Position numbers and translations under genes: made by a program
Assembly: GCA_009760855.2 (NCBI GenBank)
Contig: WPIO01000007.1
Location: forward strand, 6,420,501 to 6,484,500
Source: Cristatella mucedo
Taxonomy: Eukaryota; Bryozoa; Phylactolaemata; Cristatellidae
Direction: 5' to 3'
Length of the DNA: 64,000 bases
Notes under the pieces: generated by a model
Databases searched by the model: none
Told to the model about the DNA's origin: nothing
Seen by the model: only the letters and a program-made list of their open reading frames with translations
Part shown: positions 13,001-28,100 of the stretch, piece by piece
Numbering within the stretch: position 1 is the first letter of the stretch
How the letters are laid out: each line of letters starts with the position of its first letter

Positions 13001-16000
13001 TGCCGTGCACTGGGGGCAAGGTGGACGTTGTGCAGCAGATGGTGCTCTGTTTCCTGTCAGCCTCGAAGTTCAGTGGTTAAAGTTGGCTTTTGCAAGCTAG
13101 TGGCAGTCACAGGTTTTCCCCAATTCTTAACGGTGAGAGTAGCAAGGCAAGTCACCTGAAGTCTCGTTAACACGTCAGTGGCTGTTGGGCCCCTTCCACT
13201 TTACATCTACTAGGCGAGGCTAGTCTTCCGGAAAGCTGCTCGCACCACCCGCCTTGTGCATGTTGCAAGGCATACGCTTGCTCACGGCTAGCAATATTCT
13301 GTATGCTAGCCACATCTGCACATATAGGCTGTCAGAGGCTTAGCTAGCAACAGATTGTATCACGCGACCAGCATTTCCAGAAGTGTTGGATTAGTGAAGT
13401 TTGGATCAGTGTTACTGCATTGCCCCCTGCATGGGGCAGATGGGCATCGTTGTTCGCAGGTCAAGTTAGCCTCTCCATCATGCATGGAACGCCCTCTATC
13501 CAGCTAGGTCTATATGAACTGCTTGGAAAGAGATTCTCTTAGGCTGCTATGCAAGTTTCTTGTTCTTCTTATATATAAAAATGCAGTTCTCAGCGCCCTA
13601 AGAGAACTTAATCTCTATCCAGGCCCTTCACTTATGCTGCAGGGCTCGAGCACCCGAACTTGCCTGTCAAATGCAAGGGCCTTGACCTAGGTCGTTAAAG
13701 GCGAGCACCTTAATCCTTGGTTCTTATTAGTATTACTACTATTAGTAAGGACTGGTACTTTTGCTTGAAAGTGGGCTTGTTTGCTGCTCGTGCCTCCTAC
13801 TGAGATGGATGGAGCATAGCTATCGCGATATGGCCGGCTGGCAGCACTTGGGTGGTGCTGTTACTTGCAGATGCTGCTGCCATCAGTTAGAGAACCGGTC
13901 AACGAAAGTCGCCTGCAAAATTCAGCCGACACGCCCGGATCAGGTAATGCTTTTGGCTGGCTAGAAAGACCACTCGATCAGTGCATCGTCGCATGACTTG
14001 CTAACCTGTACAACATGTATGTTTTAGGACTATCTGTGTAGCTTGCACTGGAGATGTCACACACAGTTTGCCGTTGACTTAGCTGCTGCTGGTGCCGGGC
14101 AGTGGCGCCTAGCAAGAACACATGTGCTTGTCATTTTACACTCGGTCGAAAATTTTTAGCATAGTACAATGTCGTCATAGACATCGCTAGTCTGAACGAC
14201 TCCGAACCCCTGTATGCTCCAGCAAATATGGCCACTGGACTTTATTTCGATATGAATAAAGGTAATGCACATCAGCAAGACAATCCTTTTGTGGCCAGAG
14301 TCCCATGGAGAGCCCCCCCCCCTACTCACAGTTTAGGAAGAGGGACCACGCGGCTTCCGAGCCCGTGGTCATTTGCAAAACGCAGAATGTTGTTGGAAAG
14401 CAGACGACAGCAAACAGATGGCACAAATGAGCCGTACAGTTGCCATCTTATGATTGAGATCAGTGTTTTTACTTGCATATTAGGCTATTACACCTATATC
14501 TCGATCAACTTACTGATGAATGGCCCGGGTCTTATCGTAATTTAGCAGTTTTGGCTGTGCCTGTCGTACACTTGGAGCTTGCTCGTTCCGAGTGCCTAAC
14601 AATAATCAGAATGGGCTAGATTGGGTGCATAAAATTGTGCTGTTGAAAACATTTTCCGATTCTTTCTAGAACCACATGAGCTCATTGTGCAGACAAAAGG
14701 CTGTATTAACCGGAAGCTAATGAGCACTTCGCAGCATGTTTGCTGCAAATGTCCGTTGCGACAAATGTCCCGTAATCTGTATCGCTTTTGTTTGTTTTTC
14801 AAGCATGACTTTACTTACCATTCAATTGCATTTCCCTTTGCAGCAAGTGTAAAGCGCCTAGAAAGAGATTAAGTTCTCTGAGGGCGCTTTATCAAGTGCA
14901 ATATTATTATTATTATTATCGTTTAGATGTATTCCACCCTCCATTCTTTGTCAGGTTCCTTTTTAGAATCAGGTTTGCTGCTCGAAAAACGGTTCTGCTT
15001 GCATACGCGTCTGGTGTAGGCTCCTCAGAGGAGACCGCTGCACTGCATTACAAGCCCCGCCAGTTGCCATAGTGATATAGCGTCAGTGGAATAGCACATG
15101 CATTAAACTTAATTTTAAACGTGGCTTGGCCGACTGCAAGATTGGTAGTGCAGTGTCTGTCCAAGTTCTTTTTGCTGTCATATGCTCGAGACTGCAATAA
15201 GAAAAGCTGCTGGTCAGGAGCTGAACTATGGCCATCAGCCTTCTGACAACCAGTTTGCTACACAGTAGTGTAAAGATGCACCGACAGAGATGGAAGGTTA
15301 ATCTTTCCCGAGTGTGCTGGAAGGAGAGTGGGCGTGGTAATGGGGTTTCGTTATCTATCCGAGTTCGTGGCTTGTTGCCCCAGCGAACTGCCGCCCCCCA
15401 AACCGCTATTGATGTGTCTTTGGATTTCCAAGCCACTGCCTTTTGTGGATACATGCTCCATGGCTCTTCAACACTCTACCTATCTGCAGGAATCAAGGCA
15501 AGCCTTAAAAAAAGGCAAATCCTATTCGGACGTGGCTTGAGCGGTTGGGGGCTACTGCTTGCAATTCGTCTGCATCGACTGTGTCTTGCTTTGTTACATT
15601 ATACCCCAAACTAGGCATCACTGCTTCAACTTGCCTCATGATCTTGCGCTGTTAGGGGTTAGGCAGAGCTGCTAACTAGGCTTTGTGGCAACCGGTGTCG
15701 CAATCTGTGATGGTACTTAATCGTGTCTGAGCTGTCGATATGTCGATTGCTCACCGAATTCGAGTGTGCAGCAGCATTCAAAGCCTTTCTGCTGTCGTTC
15801 CGTCCAGTCGTTGCTCTGTTGTTGAGCAAGCCGTGTTAATGGTTGTGCCCTTGGGTGTCTACGACCATGTCGTTCGTGTCAGAGCTCAAGGATCAGGTGA
15901 AATCAGATGCTTTCCATCGTTCGGGCCTCCATCGCCCAGGGTGAAGAAACCCATAGTGAAACTGCTTGTCTCCCTTTGATCGTTTGTCTCGTTTGTCGTT

Positions 16001-19000
16001 TTTCTTTTATGTCAGCCCATGTCAGTGCCCTTTCTTTGGGCCGTCAGCAGTGCAGCAAATCACGCTCCGAGCTTAGCTGCTCGAGCATGCATGTGCCCAT
16101 GCTTGTGTGCGTGTGTGCGTGCGTGCGCGCGCGAGTGTCTACACACATGGGCTCGCCGTCGTTGCAGGTTCGTCGTGGACGATGCAGAGCTGCCTCTCGC
16201 CCACCCCTAGGCGACTCGAACGAGGTCGATTGAGTTTGCACTGGCGCAGCCAGGCCCCGCAGTGTTCCCTACCTAATTAGCGCTGTCTGCCGTGGGCCCC
16301 GATGAATTGTGAGGCCGTACTCGGTTGCAAAGCGGATGCTTAGCAGACAGTCTGTTGCGAGCCCCTCGGGATGGTTGTGCAAACGGCTGCTCAGGCGTGC
16401 TGATTACAGCGAGCGACCTGAGAGTGACCGCAGCCGTCGGATTTTACTGTGGCACTATAGCAGTTTAATCGTGATGGGTGGGAGTGATGCGTGGTCAATA
16501 TCACAGAACTCGTTGGGTTTGCATTCGTCAGGACTTACACTCAAGCACACCGAAAGTATTTAGCCAGTCTAGATTTTCTTGATTAGCAGCTTTTCCATGC
16601 CCCCCCTGACGGGACTGGACATGGGCACAGTCTGCTAATTATTGGATTCGCAAATACGAATGCCACGACAGTCGGGCAATTTATGGACAATACGCCCCAA
16701 AGTTATCCAGACCGCTCAAGACTCCCTTTAATGTCATTTTTACCCAGAACAAAGTACGCAGAAACGACCCTTTCAGCCCGTCACAGCTCATGGCAGATTT
16801 GTTAAGCAGTGCAGGGGCCAGAACTGCAAAACCTACCCAATGAGCATTATTTATTTCTTTAGGGAAAACCCAGCAGTCACGCCTAAGGTCGCCGAATTGT
16901 CATGCTTCATAAGGGATAAAATTATGGAACTCTTATGAAGATGACACTTTGCAGGTCAAGTTGCTACAATGCAATCAGGACCGAATAGTTCTGTTTTGTA
17001 CAATGTGAGGAAGGCAGTATAGACTGAGACCCTGAAAATGCTGCTCGGTCAGGTCGGCCTCGAGCTGCTCCTAGGCCGGAAAACACCACCCTAAAGTTGA
17101 AGGCATTAAAGAACCGTTTTTCTTTGGAGAAAGGTCATGGTTAAGGCCTGCAAGCATCGTTTGAGAAGTGAGTGAATTCGAACATCGTCAAAAGGTGATT
17201 AAATGAGGCTAAATGTCTGCATTCTCGAGTCACCAAGAGCAAACCACTTCTGTTCGCAAAGAATATAGTAAGATGTTTACAGTCGGACAAAGCTCGGATT
17301 CACTGGACTGCCGTAGATTGCTTTGAAGTTATGTGGAGTGAAGAAAGCAAATTCACACCCTTTTCGAACTGCAAATTTGCATTGTCGGCCCAATGAAGCC
17401 TACTTGTCCTAGGTTTAGACTTTCAGAATGTAGGTGTGCCATGTGTGGTGTCACGTCGGGGACTGGGTTATATTTTCAAACACGGCAACGATCCAAACAC
17501 ACCACCACCGAAGTTTGGTATTTTATGTATCTTAAGTTCTGTTACCCTCCCGCAAAGGTTATGGAAGAGCTACTCTCCTTACCTTAATCGAATCATCAAT
17601 CATTGGCAGTATGAAGTCGAGCACCTATTACGGCAGCTGGCCTTCTGTACCTTGTCTGCCGATGCACTTTTTGTCTGCTTGCACCGAGCTTGAAATAGCT
17701 TTCTGGCCGAAGTTTGCAAGCGTTTTCGTAGCTCTGTGCCAGGGTGAGTCTGTCAAGTCATTTCAAATAAGGGTGCTGCATCGTTGTATTGGCTCATCAA
17801 ATTAAGCATGATACGCGATAATTTCCGGAACGGGCTGCTTTAAATCATTTCAACCAGTGCACATACTTTTGTTAACAGCATCGTTCGATATTTAATCGAA
17901 ATGCACGTGAGCAGGCAGCCATCGCAGCCACTCTGCCATCCCAAATGCTTTTGTGGCTTAACGTATTTGTGCTCGCTTGCGTGCGGATATTCGGCGATCA
18001 GCCATGGCCTGAACTTTTTTTTAGAAAAAGTTGCCGCTGTTTATCCTCACCAAATGATCAGAACCGACAGCAGGGAGCAGAAGCTGGACGCTTTCTTTCC
18101 TCCCGCAAGTCGAGAGGCCGCAGGAGCCGAGGCAGAGGCACCACAGCCGACTGCAGCTGGAGTAGGCGTCAGCGAGTAGGTTTCGCTGCTGCAGGCTCGT
18201 GACTGCTCGCGATAACGTGCCACTGCAGCAGTGGTGCGTGGCCAAGCCAGTTGCAGCATCGCTGCTTCCTCTTGTCCTTACGTGTCAGGTGCTCTGCAGC
18301 ACAACCAGAGCTGCAGCCTCGGGGCAGCGAGGTCGGCAGCGACAGGCGCTGTGGCAATGCCGGTGGCAGGGATGGTGAAGCCACTGCAGAGGCTGGCTGC
18401 TCGAACACGGTGGGGCCGAGGCAGGAAGTGAGCCTCACTAGTGTGCTGACCTTGCGGCACGAGCTGAACGAATTGGCCAGCGCGTCAGGTAGCGAGCGGC
18501 AGAAGGCGCGAAGCTAGGGCGTGCATGCACTGTTCGTCGCCTGCTCGATAGCCTGGCGACCACGAAAACCGGTGATCGTGGGCCTAAGTGTGACCATGGC
18601 TTGACAGCTGCCTGAGTTGTCCATGCCCGTGTTCAATCGCCACCGTCTGTGCATTTCGTTTTTTTTTTTTGCATTCCACCTTTGTCGCAAAGGCCTACTC
18701 TTGTCCGTCTGCAGCTACGCCGACTTGTCTGACTGGATAGGCGGTGCACATGTTCTTCGTTACAGGCCTGCGAGAGATCCTGAGAGAGCACAAGTTCGTT
18801 GGCTGTGTGGACAAGGAATATGCACTGGTGCAGCACCAAACAAAACTGTATCTGGTGAACACGACGAAGCTCAGGTTGGCTGCCTTTCTTCTTTCTAGGT
18901 CGTGCAGTGTCATCGCTGTGCCGTACATTGTATGCACAAGTGCGTCCGATCGGTAGGTTTCTCTGTGCTTATTGCTGGCTTGGGCTGTTACTGACTAGGC

Positions 19001-22000
19001 AGTTCTTTGTAGGCTGGGCCCCTCCAATTCTGTTCTTGCGTGGGGCTTTCAAAGATCTCAGCTGACCTCTTATGTGTCCAATTCTGTACATTGGTTGATT
19101 GATTTTCTCTTATGGCTCATTAGGTGACTCACGACAAAGGTCACCTACTCGACCAAACATTCTTCCGAGATTGTAAACTTTTGACTCCTATTATTACAGA
19201 ATTCTGCCTATCTGACCGCATGCACATCTCATCCAGGCTGCAGTTCGTGTCCTATTTGGTATCAGAATTTTTCTTAGAATCACAAAACCTTAAGGACCTT
19301 GACATCGATACTATCCACAAAAAATACCATCCTTTCCCGTCTGCTTAGCCCTCCGTCTTTGGTGAAGTGCTTTAGCACTATGCTAGCCAACGTTCAGGAT
19401 GAGTTTGCTCGGCTTGACTTAGCATATTTACTGAAGATGTGAAACTAGCTAGGCCTACTAAGCACAAGCTTGAAGCGACTGACCGACTCCCGTTGAAATG
19501 CATACAAGCACTTTTGTAAGTAGTACCAATCCATAGTGGAATCACAGATGCACAATCCAAAATTGCTGATGTCGACCCTTAACTATCTCCTTAACCACTC
19601 TCATGTCAGTAACTTACCTAGCAATCCCTTATTGCGATATAGCAGATCGCTTTTCTAGTTTCTTTATCGATAGCATAGATGAGATCACACAGCCCATTTC
19701 CGAATTAACTTCCCTGCTAGACTTTTCAATCTCTTTTCCTTGCTCTTCCTCAGTTTGCAACTTTGAGCCTGCCACTATTGACCTCATCTCGAAATTCATC
19801 TTCATTTTTGTAAAAAGGTTACTAACACTCTAGACCCCATACCTTATAAATGCTTTCTAAGATGCCTAGATTTGCTGCTGCTCTAAATAGCCAACATAAT
19901 AAATACGTGTTCAGTTTCGTGTCATGTCCTTGCATCCCTCAAACAGGCTGTTGTACGGCTATTTATTAATAGGACACCACTAGGCCAGGAAAGTTTAAGC
20001 AACTTCTGCTCAGTTGCCATCCTGCAGTTCCGATCAAAGTCACCGGAACAAGTAGTTGCAGACGAGTTAAACTTCTACATCAAAACGTCAAACCTAGCAA
20101 ATAAGTTCCAGTCAGGTTTTAGAGCAAATCGCTCTGCAGAGTCAGAACTTCCTTGAGTGTTAGAGAATTCCTCAGGAATGATGACTTGAGCAAAGCCTCT
20201 CTGCATGTTGCACTGCATCTCTCGCCAGCATTTGATACTATTAATCACTAAGTTCTTCTTCAGCGCCGACAATTTCGCCTGGGCACTCGGCCAACGATCA
20301 TTGTATGAACCTTAAAAATATGGGTACTACGGGGTCTGTTTGTAGGTCCACTTTTTTCACACTTTATGCTTTCCCATCGTACCAAAGTCATTGCCAAGTA
20401 CAATTTAGGCTTAATTTTTTGCAGATTACATAATGCTGTACTTGTGCTTTGATACCTCCGTGCCTGCCACCACGTCCAACTCTCTCAGCTCCCTTGCAGA
20501 ATGTATTGGTGACATTTGTACTTGGATGACAGCAGAGGTTCTTAAATTGAATGACGGTAAAATCATTTCAATAGTTATGGGCAAACCTAGTGTTATACAA
20601 AAATTAATGCTTAATCCTCATTATAGGCTTGGCCAGCATATCTCCTATAGCCTATGCACACGATCTGAGTGTCACTAGATGGCCACGTCAGCCAAGCAAT
20701 CAATTCTACCTACTTTCAGCTTTGATATATCGCAACAATTTAGCCTTCTTTAGACAAGGGTAACGCGGCCAAGTTGGTCCACTCGACTGTGACATCGTCT
20801 AGACTGTTATAACTCTTTCTTGCAGGTCTTCCTGCTAATGCACTAGATTTATTTGTGGTGAACTTCGCACCTGCCACATTTCACAACTTTTCACCGACCT
20901 GCTTCCATGAAACAGCGTACAGACTTCTAAGGTTCCTTTACTCACTTGTATTGCCCTTTCATTATCATGCTACGACCCGCCTATCTGAAATACTTCCTTT
21001 ACTGGCTTTGCATCGTACCAACGTCGTACCAAAAGGTGTATGGGCACGAATTGTTTGGCTGTGCCTCTAACCAACCTCGAATCTTTTGGCAACCGTGCAT
21101 TTAGATCGTATGCTCCGAAGGCCTTGAACTCATTCGCACTGACGTCAGGCATCCCTTAATTGAATGGTGTTTGAAAATAATCACTAAAAATATTATCACG
21201 CTCCTCCCAGTTTTTCTTCCTTGCCACTTCTACGTAACTTTCTTCCTCGACGTCCTCCTAATTTTGCTTTGGTTCTCGTGTTTTTCTGTTGCATGAAGGT
21301 CGTATTGGCTGCATTGTGCAAAACAAAAAGTCCTTAGGTTTGAGTGCTCTATAAAACTTTGCAGCGCAAAAGCTACATGCTCCTCATGGCTTTTGCAAAG
21401 TGCAAAAGAAAATTCATTTAATGAATTAAAAAATATACATACGTATGTAATTGATTATTTTGTATACATACATGTCTTCATCATCTTGTATTGCTACAAA
21501 AGCATGAAGACCAAGTGTTATTACGTTGTTTACATTTTTATTAAGCTTTCCATATTCGGTGGACAGTTTTCTTTAGCCCACTTAAAGCCTTCACAGTGTC
21601 GGTGCTTAATGCGGGGTGCATAACTTGATTAACCGAACAGTCTAAGAAATGGCAAGGAATCGGCATTGAAATAATAATAATAATAATAATAATAATGCAC
21701 TTGATAAAGCACCCTCAGAGAACTCAATCTCTCTCTAGGCGCTTTACATTTGCTGCAAAGGGAAATGCAATTGAATGGTGAGTAATATCATGATTGATAA
21801 ACAAACAAAATGAATAACATGGTTAGGGGTGACATGCACAGGGTCAGCATGCAAATGTGGTTAGTGGCAGCATGCACAGTGTCAGCACGCATAAGCACAT
21901 GAAGGACGAATCACAGGGACCCACTAAAGGCTGTCCTAAATAGGTGTGTTTTTAAGTTCCTTTTTAAATGTGGTCAAGTCTGGGGATGTTCTGACGCAGG

Positions 22001-22132
22001 TTGGGAAAAGACTGCGAAAGAAACGCAGCACCAGAAGCGGTGCCAAAATGTGTAGAGCCAGCCGATTGTAGGTCTGTACTGTTTGCTTTGGCCCGCCCAG
22101 TTGTATTGGCCGGCTGCAGCTATTTATTAGAA

Positions 22133-22174
<42 letters not shown>

Positions 22175-25100
22175 GTTGAATTGTAATTTTTATTGTCTTC
22201 TCCAGTGGGGTGTGCCAGTCTGCTTACAAGTTAGTGCCTGTTTGCACGCGTGAGCGTGCCTGTTCACGCTTGAGCATGCTCGTGCCATGCTTGTGTGCAC
22301 CTCGCTGTCGTACACACTAGCCGCATGTGTGTTGTTACATGCGTGTCCTTTTACGGGCATCGATTCATTTTTCAGCCGGGACTTGTTCTACCAGCTGCTG
22401 CTCGCCGATTTCGGCAACTTTGGGGCGTTGCGTCTGTCGGTATGCCGCCAGCCCGCGGCTAGCAACTTGCAAGGCCACTGCTGCTGCTGCCGCCGAAGAC
22501 TTGGCTCTGGCGGTCCTCTGCACGAGTACGCAGTGTTGCCTGTCGGTCCATTCTGCTGCTGCTGCTGCCATGCCGGAACGTGCCGTGTTTCTGCAGGAGC
22601 CTGCGCCGCTGTTCGAGCTTATCGTGCTGGCTCTCGGCCTGCCGCAGAGCGGCTGGACGCCGGACGATGGGCCCAAAGAGGATCTTGCGAGCTACGGGCT
22701 GGCGTTCCTCAAGACGAAAGCCGACATGCTGTCGGAGTACTTTTCCGTGGACATCGATGGGGTGCGTAAAATCTTGCTACCGCGAACCAGTCCTGCTGGT
22801 GTGGCACCTGACTCGGCATGCGACTGCTGCATCGGTGTTGCAAAGTGTCGGCCGGCTTGTAAGTGTGTCAACTGTCGTCGGCCTCGCCTTGCTGACGTTC
22901 CAAGCAGGCGTGGCTTTCTTCTCCATTCGTTTGCTGCCACTATAGCATGCTGCCAACTTGTTGGATCTTTTGGTTTTTTTATAGCATGGTGTCCTCGTCA
23001 GGTTTTTCCACTGCACTGTGGCAGATTAGGGTAGGGCCATTTGAGTGCCCTTCCAAAGAGACCGCATAAAGCGATTGCTGCTTCGGTGCCATGTCAAGGT
23101 GCAACCTTTCCTGAGTCTTTTTTTGGCAAAGGAGTGTTGAAAACACTCGTGCTCACGGTCCGTTATAGTATGTACTGGTAGATGCTGATGCAGGGCAGCT
23201 TTTCTTTAGGCTCGTTGAGTCATACCGTGGTCTTAGGCACCCATTTCAAAAGATCTTGGCTTGTTCTTTCCTGCATACAGCGCTTGATACCAGTCGGATG
23301 CTCTTTAGTTTAGTCTGGGAATCAACGTGGACACAAACGAGAGATCGATTACATCCGTAGCCCTATTAGCTTTCTAATGGTTGATTGCAGACAGGCGGCC
23401 TTGAGCCGTGTAATGTTGCGAGCAGAAACGAGGCAATTTCTGCTGTGTGCGCGAGTTATGGTTGGACTCGATGCTTAAGTGGTCACAGCAGTCACAGCGT
23501 TGGTTTTTCTGTGAGCTCAAAAAAAATTCTCGTTGAAATGGGTTTGTTGGTGTAACTTTACCCTTACCTGTCAGAGGTCGTAGGCTCAACTCTCAAAGAC
23601 TATGAACGGTCTTTCTTTCTAGCTCTAAGGTGTATATTTAGGGCGTCATAGTTTTCATACCGTCGTAGCACTCAGCCTGTTATTTGTCGGGTTTATCGGG
23701 GTCGAGGCCAAAGGTGACAAGCCCTTATCCCCAATGTTTCCCTTTTGCATGTCCGAGAACGATCCTAGCCTATTGTGACAAGTTGTACAACTTGCCAAAT
23801 GCAGTAGCAGCTGGTATGTTCACACTATGCTGCTGTTCCTGTGCAACGTTTATTATTCCTCAGCTGCCTTTTGCTAGCCTGCCCATGTTGCTGTCACGTG
23901 ACACGGGAACGTGCTGCGTGAGCCTGCCCCCCACCTCGGTGGCAGTAAACGAGTTTCTGCAGATGCTAGATGTTTCTTGCTATGGCGCCATGCTCACAAT
24001 CCTCAGCAGAGGTCATTCTCTCGTCATAGCCTCGTCAAAACCGAATGCTTGCACTGAGCCGAGTAGCACATTGCTCGTACTTTGTGATGATCCAAGTTGT
24101 TGGTTTGAATTAGCAGATAGCAATTCTGTATTGGCTACTGCCTTGCATGTAGGTAAAAATCTGCTAAGGCTCTTCTGCGCTATACATAAATGATGCTTCT
24201 GAATAAGCTGTTCTTTACTTCTCTTTTTTTTTACTTTATCGAGGATCATGCCCGCTGAGTATGACAGGATCTATGCTGCTGCTGCCAGTTGTTATAAAAA
24301 ATTTATACCAATTGAATGATAGAACCGACAGGATTGATACGGTGCTGCCAGAGCCCTGCCGGTTTTTATGAAGCAAGACAAGTCGGAGAAGAATACGACT
24401 TGTCGACCTCATTAGTTAACAAGCCGTTGGATGTCTGTGACAAACCGTCCGAGCCATGGCCAATTTCAGTAGGAAACCCCCCCCCCCCCGTTAGACGGTA
24501 GACCTGGTGTGTGCTGGGTAGGCTAAGATTACATGGGGGTGGGGCTAGAATTGCGACTGCTCTGATCGAAATCGTTACAAGACTAGCATGCTACCCGCCT
24601 CACCCCCTAGCTGATTTAACAGCCTCTTTTTGTATAGCGACAGAAGAGCCTTGACGGCAATCACCACCGCTTGTAGTGACGATAAAGGATCGCCCACTGA
24701 AGGATTCGAACACGACCTCGGGACCGATGTCGTGAAAAGCAACCGTCTTACCCCCTCCATCATAATGTGATAACTTTTGTGCAGATGCAGTGCACAACCA
24801 CGTTAACGAAGCGATATATGCCAAAATAGAGCCTGGGAATCCCAGCCTGTAATATAGAATCCTTATGTCCATACGTCTTCACGTAAGCAAGGCGCTAATA
24901 TCACATGTTGCAGAAGGGTTTGTGTGCTTTTGCGCATACGTACGTGCTTCGGAGCTAATCTTCCGTAATCTTACTTTGCGCAAGCATTCGACTGAGTGTT
25001 CAGCTTGCTGCTCATTCCTTCTTGTAGGAAGGCAATCTGTGTACCCTTCCGCTGGTGCTAGACGGCTATGTGCCTGCTATGGATCGCCTTCCACTGTATG

Positions 25101-28100
25101 TCCTGAGACTAGTTACCGAAGTTAAATGGGATGAAGAAAAGGAATGTTTCGAAAGTTTTTGTCGGGAAACCGCAAGGTTTTATGCTGTGCAGAAGGATCT
25201 TTTTCCTGCTCAAACGCAAGAGGTATGTCTCTATCACGTCGGCACGTGCCATACGTGGACCTACTGTCGGCTAGAAAATTTGAAAATGTGTAATAACCTT
25301 CATATAAAACTAACTTACTAGTTATGGGCAAACCCAATGATTCAGAAATTGGAAAGGCTGACGCTCAAAATTGGCTCTGCCAGCATATCTCCTGTTGAAT
25401 CAGCTCGAAATCTAGGTGTCATATTCCAAAGCGACCTCTCGGTAGACGACCATATCAGCTCCACAGTCAAATCTGCCTATTTTCAGCTTCATAATATTGC
25501 TAAAATTCGGGCTTGTTTAGATAAAGATACCACGTCCAAGTTGGTCCATGCATTCATGACATCCCGTCTCGACTTCTGCAACTCACTGCTTACTGGCCTA
25601 CCAGCATGTGCGATCAGGCGATTGCAGCTGGTGCAAAACTCTGCAGCTAGGCTTGTCTGTCGTGAGCATCGCAGTTGCCACATCACACCACTTCTCACCG
25701 ACCTGCACTGGCTACCAGTCAAGCAATGCACTGACTTCAAGGTTTTGTTGCTCACTTTTAGGTCACTTCATTCTTTGGCTCCAGCCTATCTTTCAGATAT
25801 ACTACCCCATCAGGCCAAGCATCGTACCACCTGCTTTTCGGAATCCAACAGCCTACAAATACCTCGTACAAACCTCAAATCCTTTGGAGACCGTGCATTT
25901 AGTTCGTATGCTCCCAAAGCCTGGAACTCCCTCCCGACCTGCGTCAGAACATCCCCAGACTTGACCACATTTAAAAAGGAACTTAAAAACACACCTATTT
26001 AGGACAGCCTTTAGTGGGTCTCTGTGATTCGTCCTTGATGTGCTTATGCATGCTGACACTGTGCATGCTGCCACAAACCACATTTGCATGGTGACCCTGT
26101 GCATGTTACCCCTAACCATGTTATTGATGTTGTTTATCAAGCATGATATTACTCACCATTCAATTGCATTCCCTTTGCAGCAAATGTGAAGCACCTAGAA
26201 AGAGATTGAGTTCTCTGAGGACGCTTAATTAAGTGCATTATTATTATTATATGCTACCTGCTCCTTGTTAAGGTAGAGCTTTAGGTTCGTTCATTTTGCC
26301 GACCTTATCGCCCCTTTTGTCTTCCAGTTAATGGTGTCAGCAATCCAGCCGAGTTTTAATACCTGCCAAATTGCTCACGATGGGATACAGTGGGTGTCAT
26401 TGCACTAGTCACATAGCTACAAACCACATTACAACGGTGTCCGCAGGATGTCCACAGCTATAGAACTTACAGATACGTATATCTTGCTTGTGATGCCATA
26501 GTGAGGGTCAAGAAAAGCCGAAGGCCAACCATGTTGGAGTGTTTTAGCAAAACACTTTATGCCACACATCGTTTTTGTATGCAAGCATCTAGCTGTCCAT
26601 CAAGAGGCAGTAGAGCTGTTATCCACCTGCTCAAACTGGCATACTTCAAGTCCTTGCATCAGCAGATAACGATTGGGCCAGCTGCAGATTGGACGGCTTG
26701 AAGGATTCAACGTGGTCCCAACAAGCTTATGGCATCTTCACTTTTAACCCGAGTTCGGTGACACCAGATCGATCAGAAACCTTGGGTTTCTACCCTGCAG
26801 AATACTCTAGAGCGATTTCTAGAATCGTAAGTAAACCGTAAGAATTGTATAAGAGAGAGCATTGTGTCGGCCGATGTAACAAGTCGAGCAGTGGGTGTAC
26901 AATGCCTGGTGGGGGAGAGAAGAACAGAATCTGCGTGTGCATACATATATTAATAGAGCATTTGTGATACAATGAGATCATGATTGCAAAGCTACTGGGG
27001 ATGGGTTGGGTAAGAATTTTTCTTGGACAAGCGTTCGGTTAGTATGAATTCAGATGCCAGTCCTTTAAAAAATGAGGCAGATTCAATGCAGAAGGGGGCC
27101 GTCAAGATTCGATAGTGTAAGTGCAGCAGCCTCAAGTTGACGACATTAGTCATTTAAGGCAAATACGAACCCCTGGGTCAAAGCAGGGCATAACGCAGGG
27201 TGTGTACGGTGATGTGGTTGTGTCACAGGAACGTGATTAACATCGTGTACATATAGTCGGCCGTGGGGATTTCTTTACGTATGTCTCACCTAAGATTACT
27301 GTTGAATGTGAAATTACAATTGATAAACAAGGAATAATAGTAATATGTACATAGCAATTGAATAATATTATTATCAATTGAATGTACCACTCAAATAAAT
27401 GATCTGTTGCATCAGATCATTTATTATTTTAAAGCATGTTTAACAAGCCGGAGGACAAAAGAGAATACTGTAGTACTATGCAAGAGGGTCTTTGAAAGAG
27501 TTTTACTGCATGAGTCTGTTCTTTTCCTTTTTTCCACTTGTTAACCAATGACCTTTCATGTTACATATTTTATAATTCATTATTCAAAGAATTTCTTGAA
27601 TTACTGTTGCTTATCGACAAAGATTGAGTTCTCTGAGGGCACTATACAAATGTATTATTATTGTTATCATATCAGTTGCATGACTTTCGGGCCTCAGCAA
27701 GCAAAACCTTTGCCTTTCGTCACGGTTATCTCACTAAATGAAGCAATTAGCAAGTTCAGCTATTATACCATTAACTAAAATAAGGATCTCAAAATGTGTA
27801 ATTCTCATCCATTTCTGGATCAAGCTCTTCGTGTAGATCCTTCGGCGACATAATGGCCATTTTGTATTAGTTTTGTTCAAAGATTTTCAATGGTGGCCCC
27901 AGATTTCAAAGTGCCTACCAGGTCACTTACCAATAGCTATGGGGCATATGTAATACCAGGATTGTGCCGAAGAGGTAACCAGATCTTGACCTTAAGGAGA
28001 TATAACCAATCATGGAAAGGCAAGGGAGCATGTCTGCAGCCAAGCATCTTGCCTTTTTATTAATAGATCGGTCCAAAGGACGGTCAAAGCAATGACAAGC

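Larger units (their letters stand above)
11191..18024 (+). other. Two long MLH1 introns around the small exon 13871-13943
   Basis: These contain SINE copies, the 12130 dispersed repeat and LINE stubs. The stretch 15000-18000 shows no gene or repeat that I recognise; its short open frames lack resemblance to known families. Confidence 0.55.

Noticed and set aside
23684-24193. A 169-codon frame as a separate gene inside an MLH1 intron
   Set aside because: No domain, no transmembrane or signal pattern convincing enough, and its end overlaps a SINE fragment.
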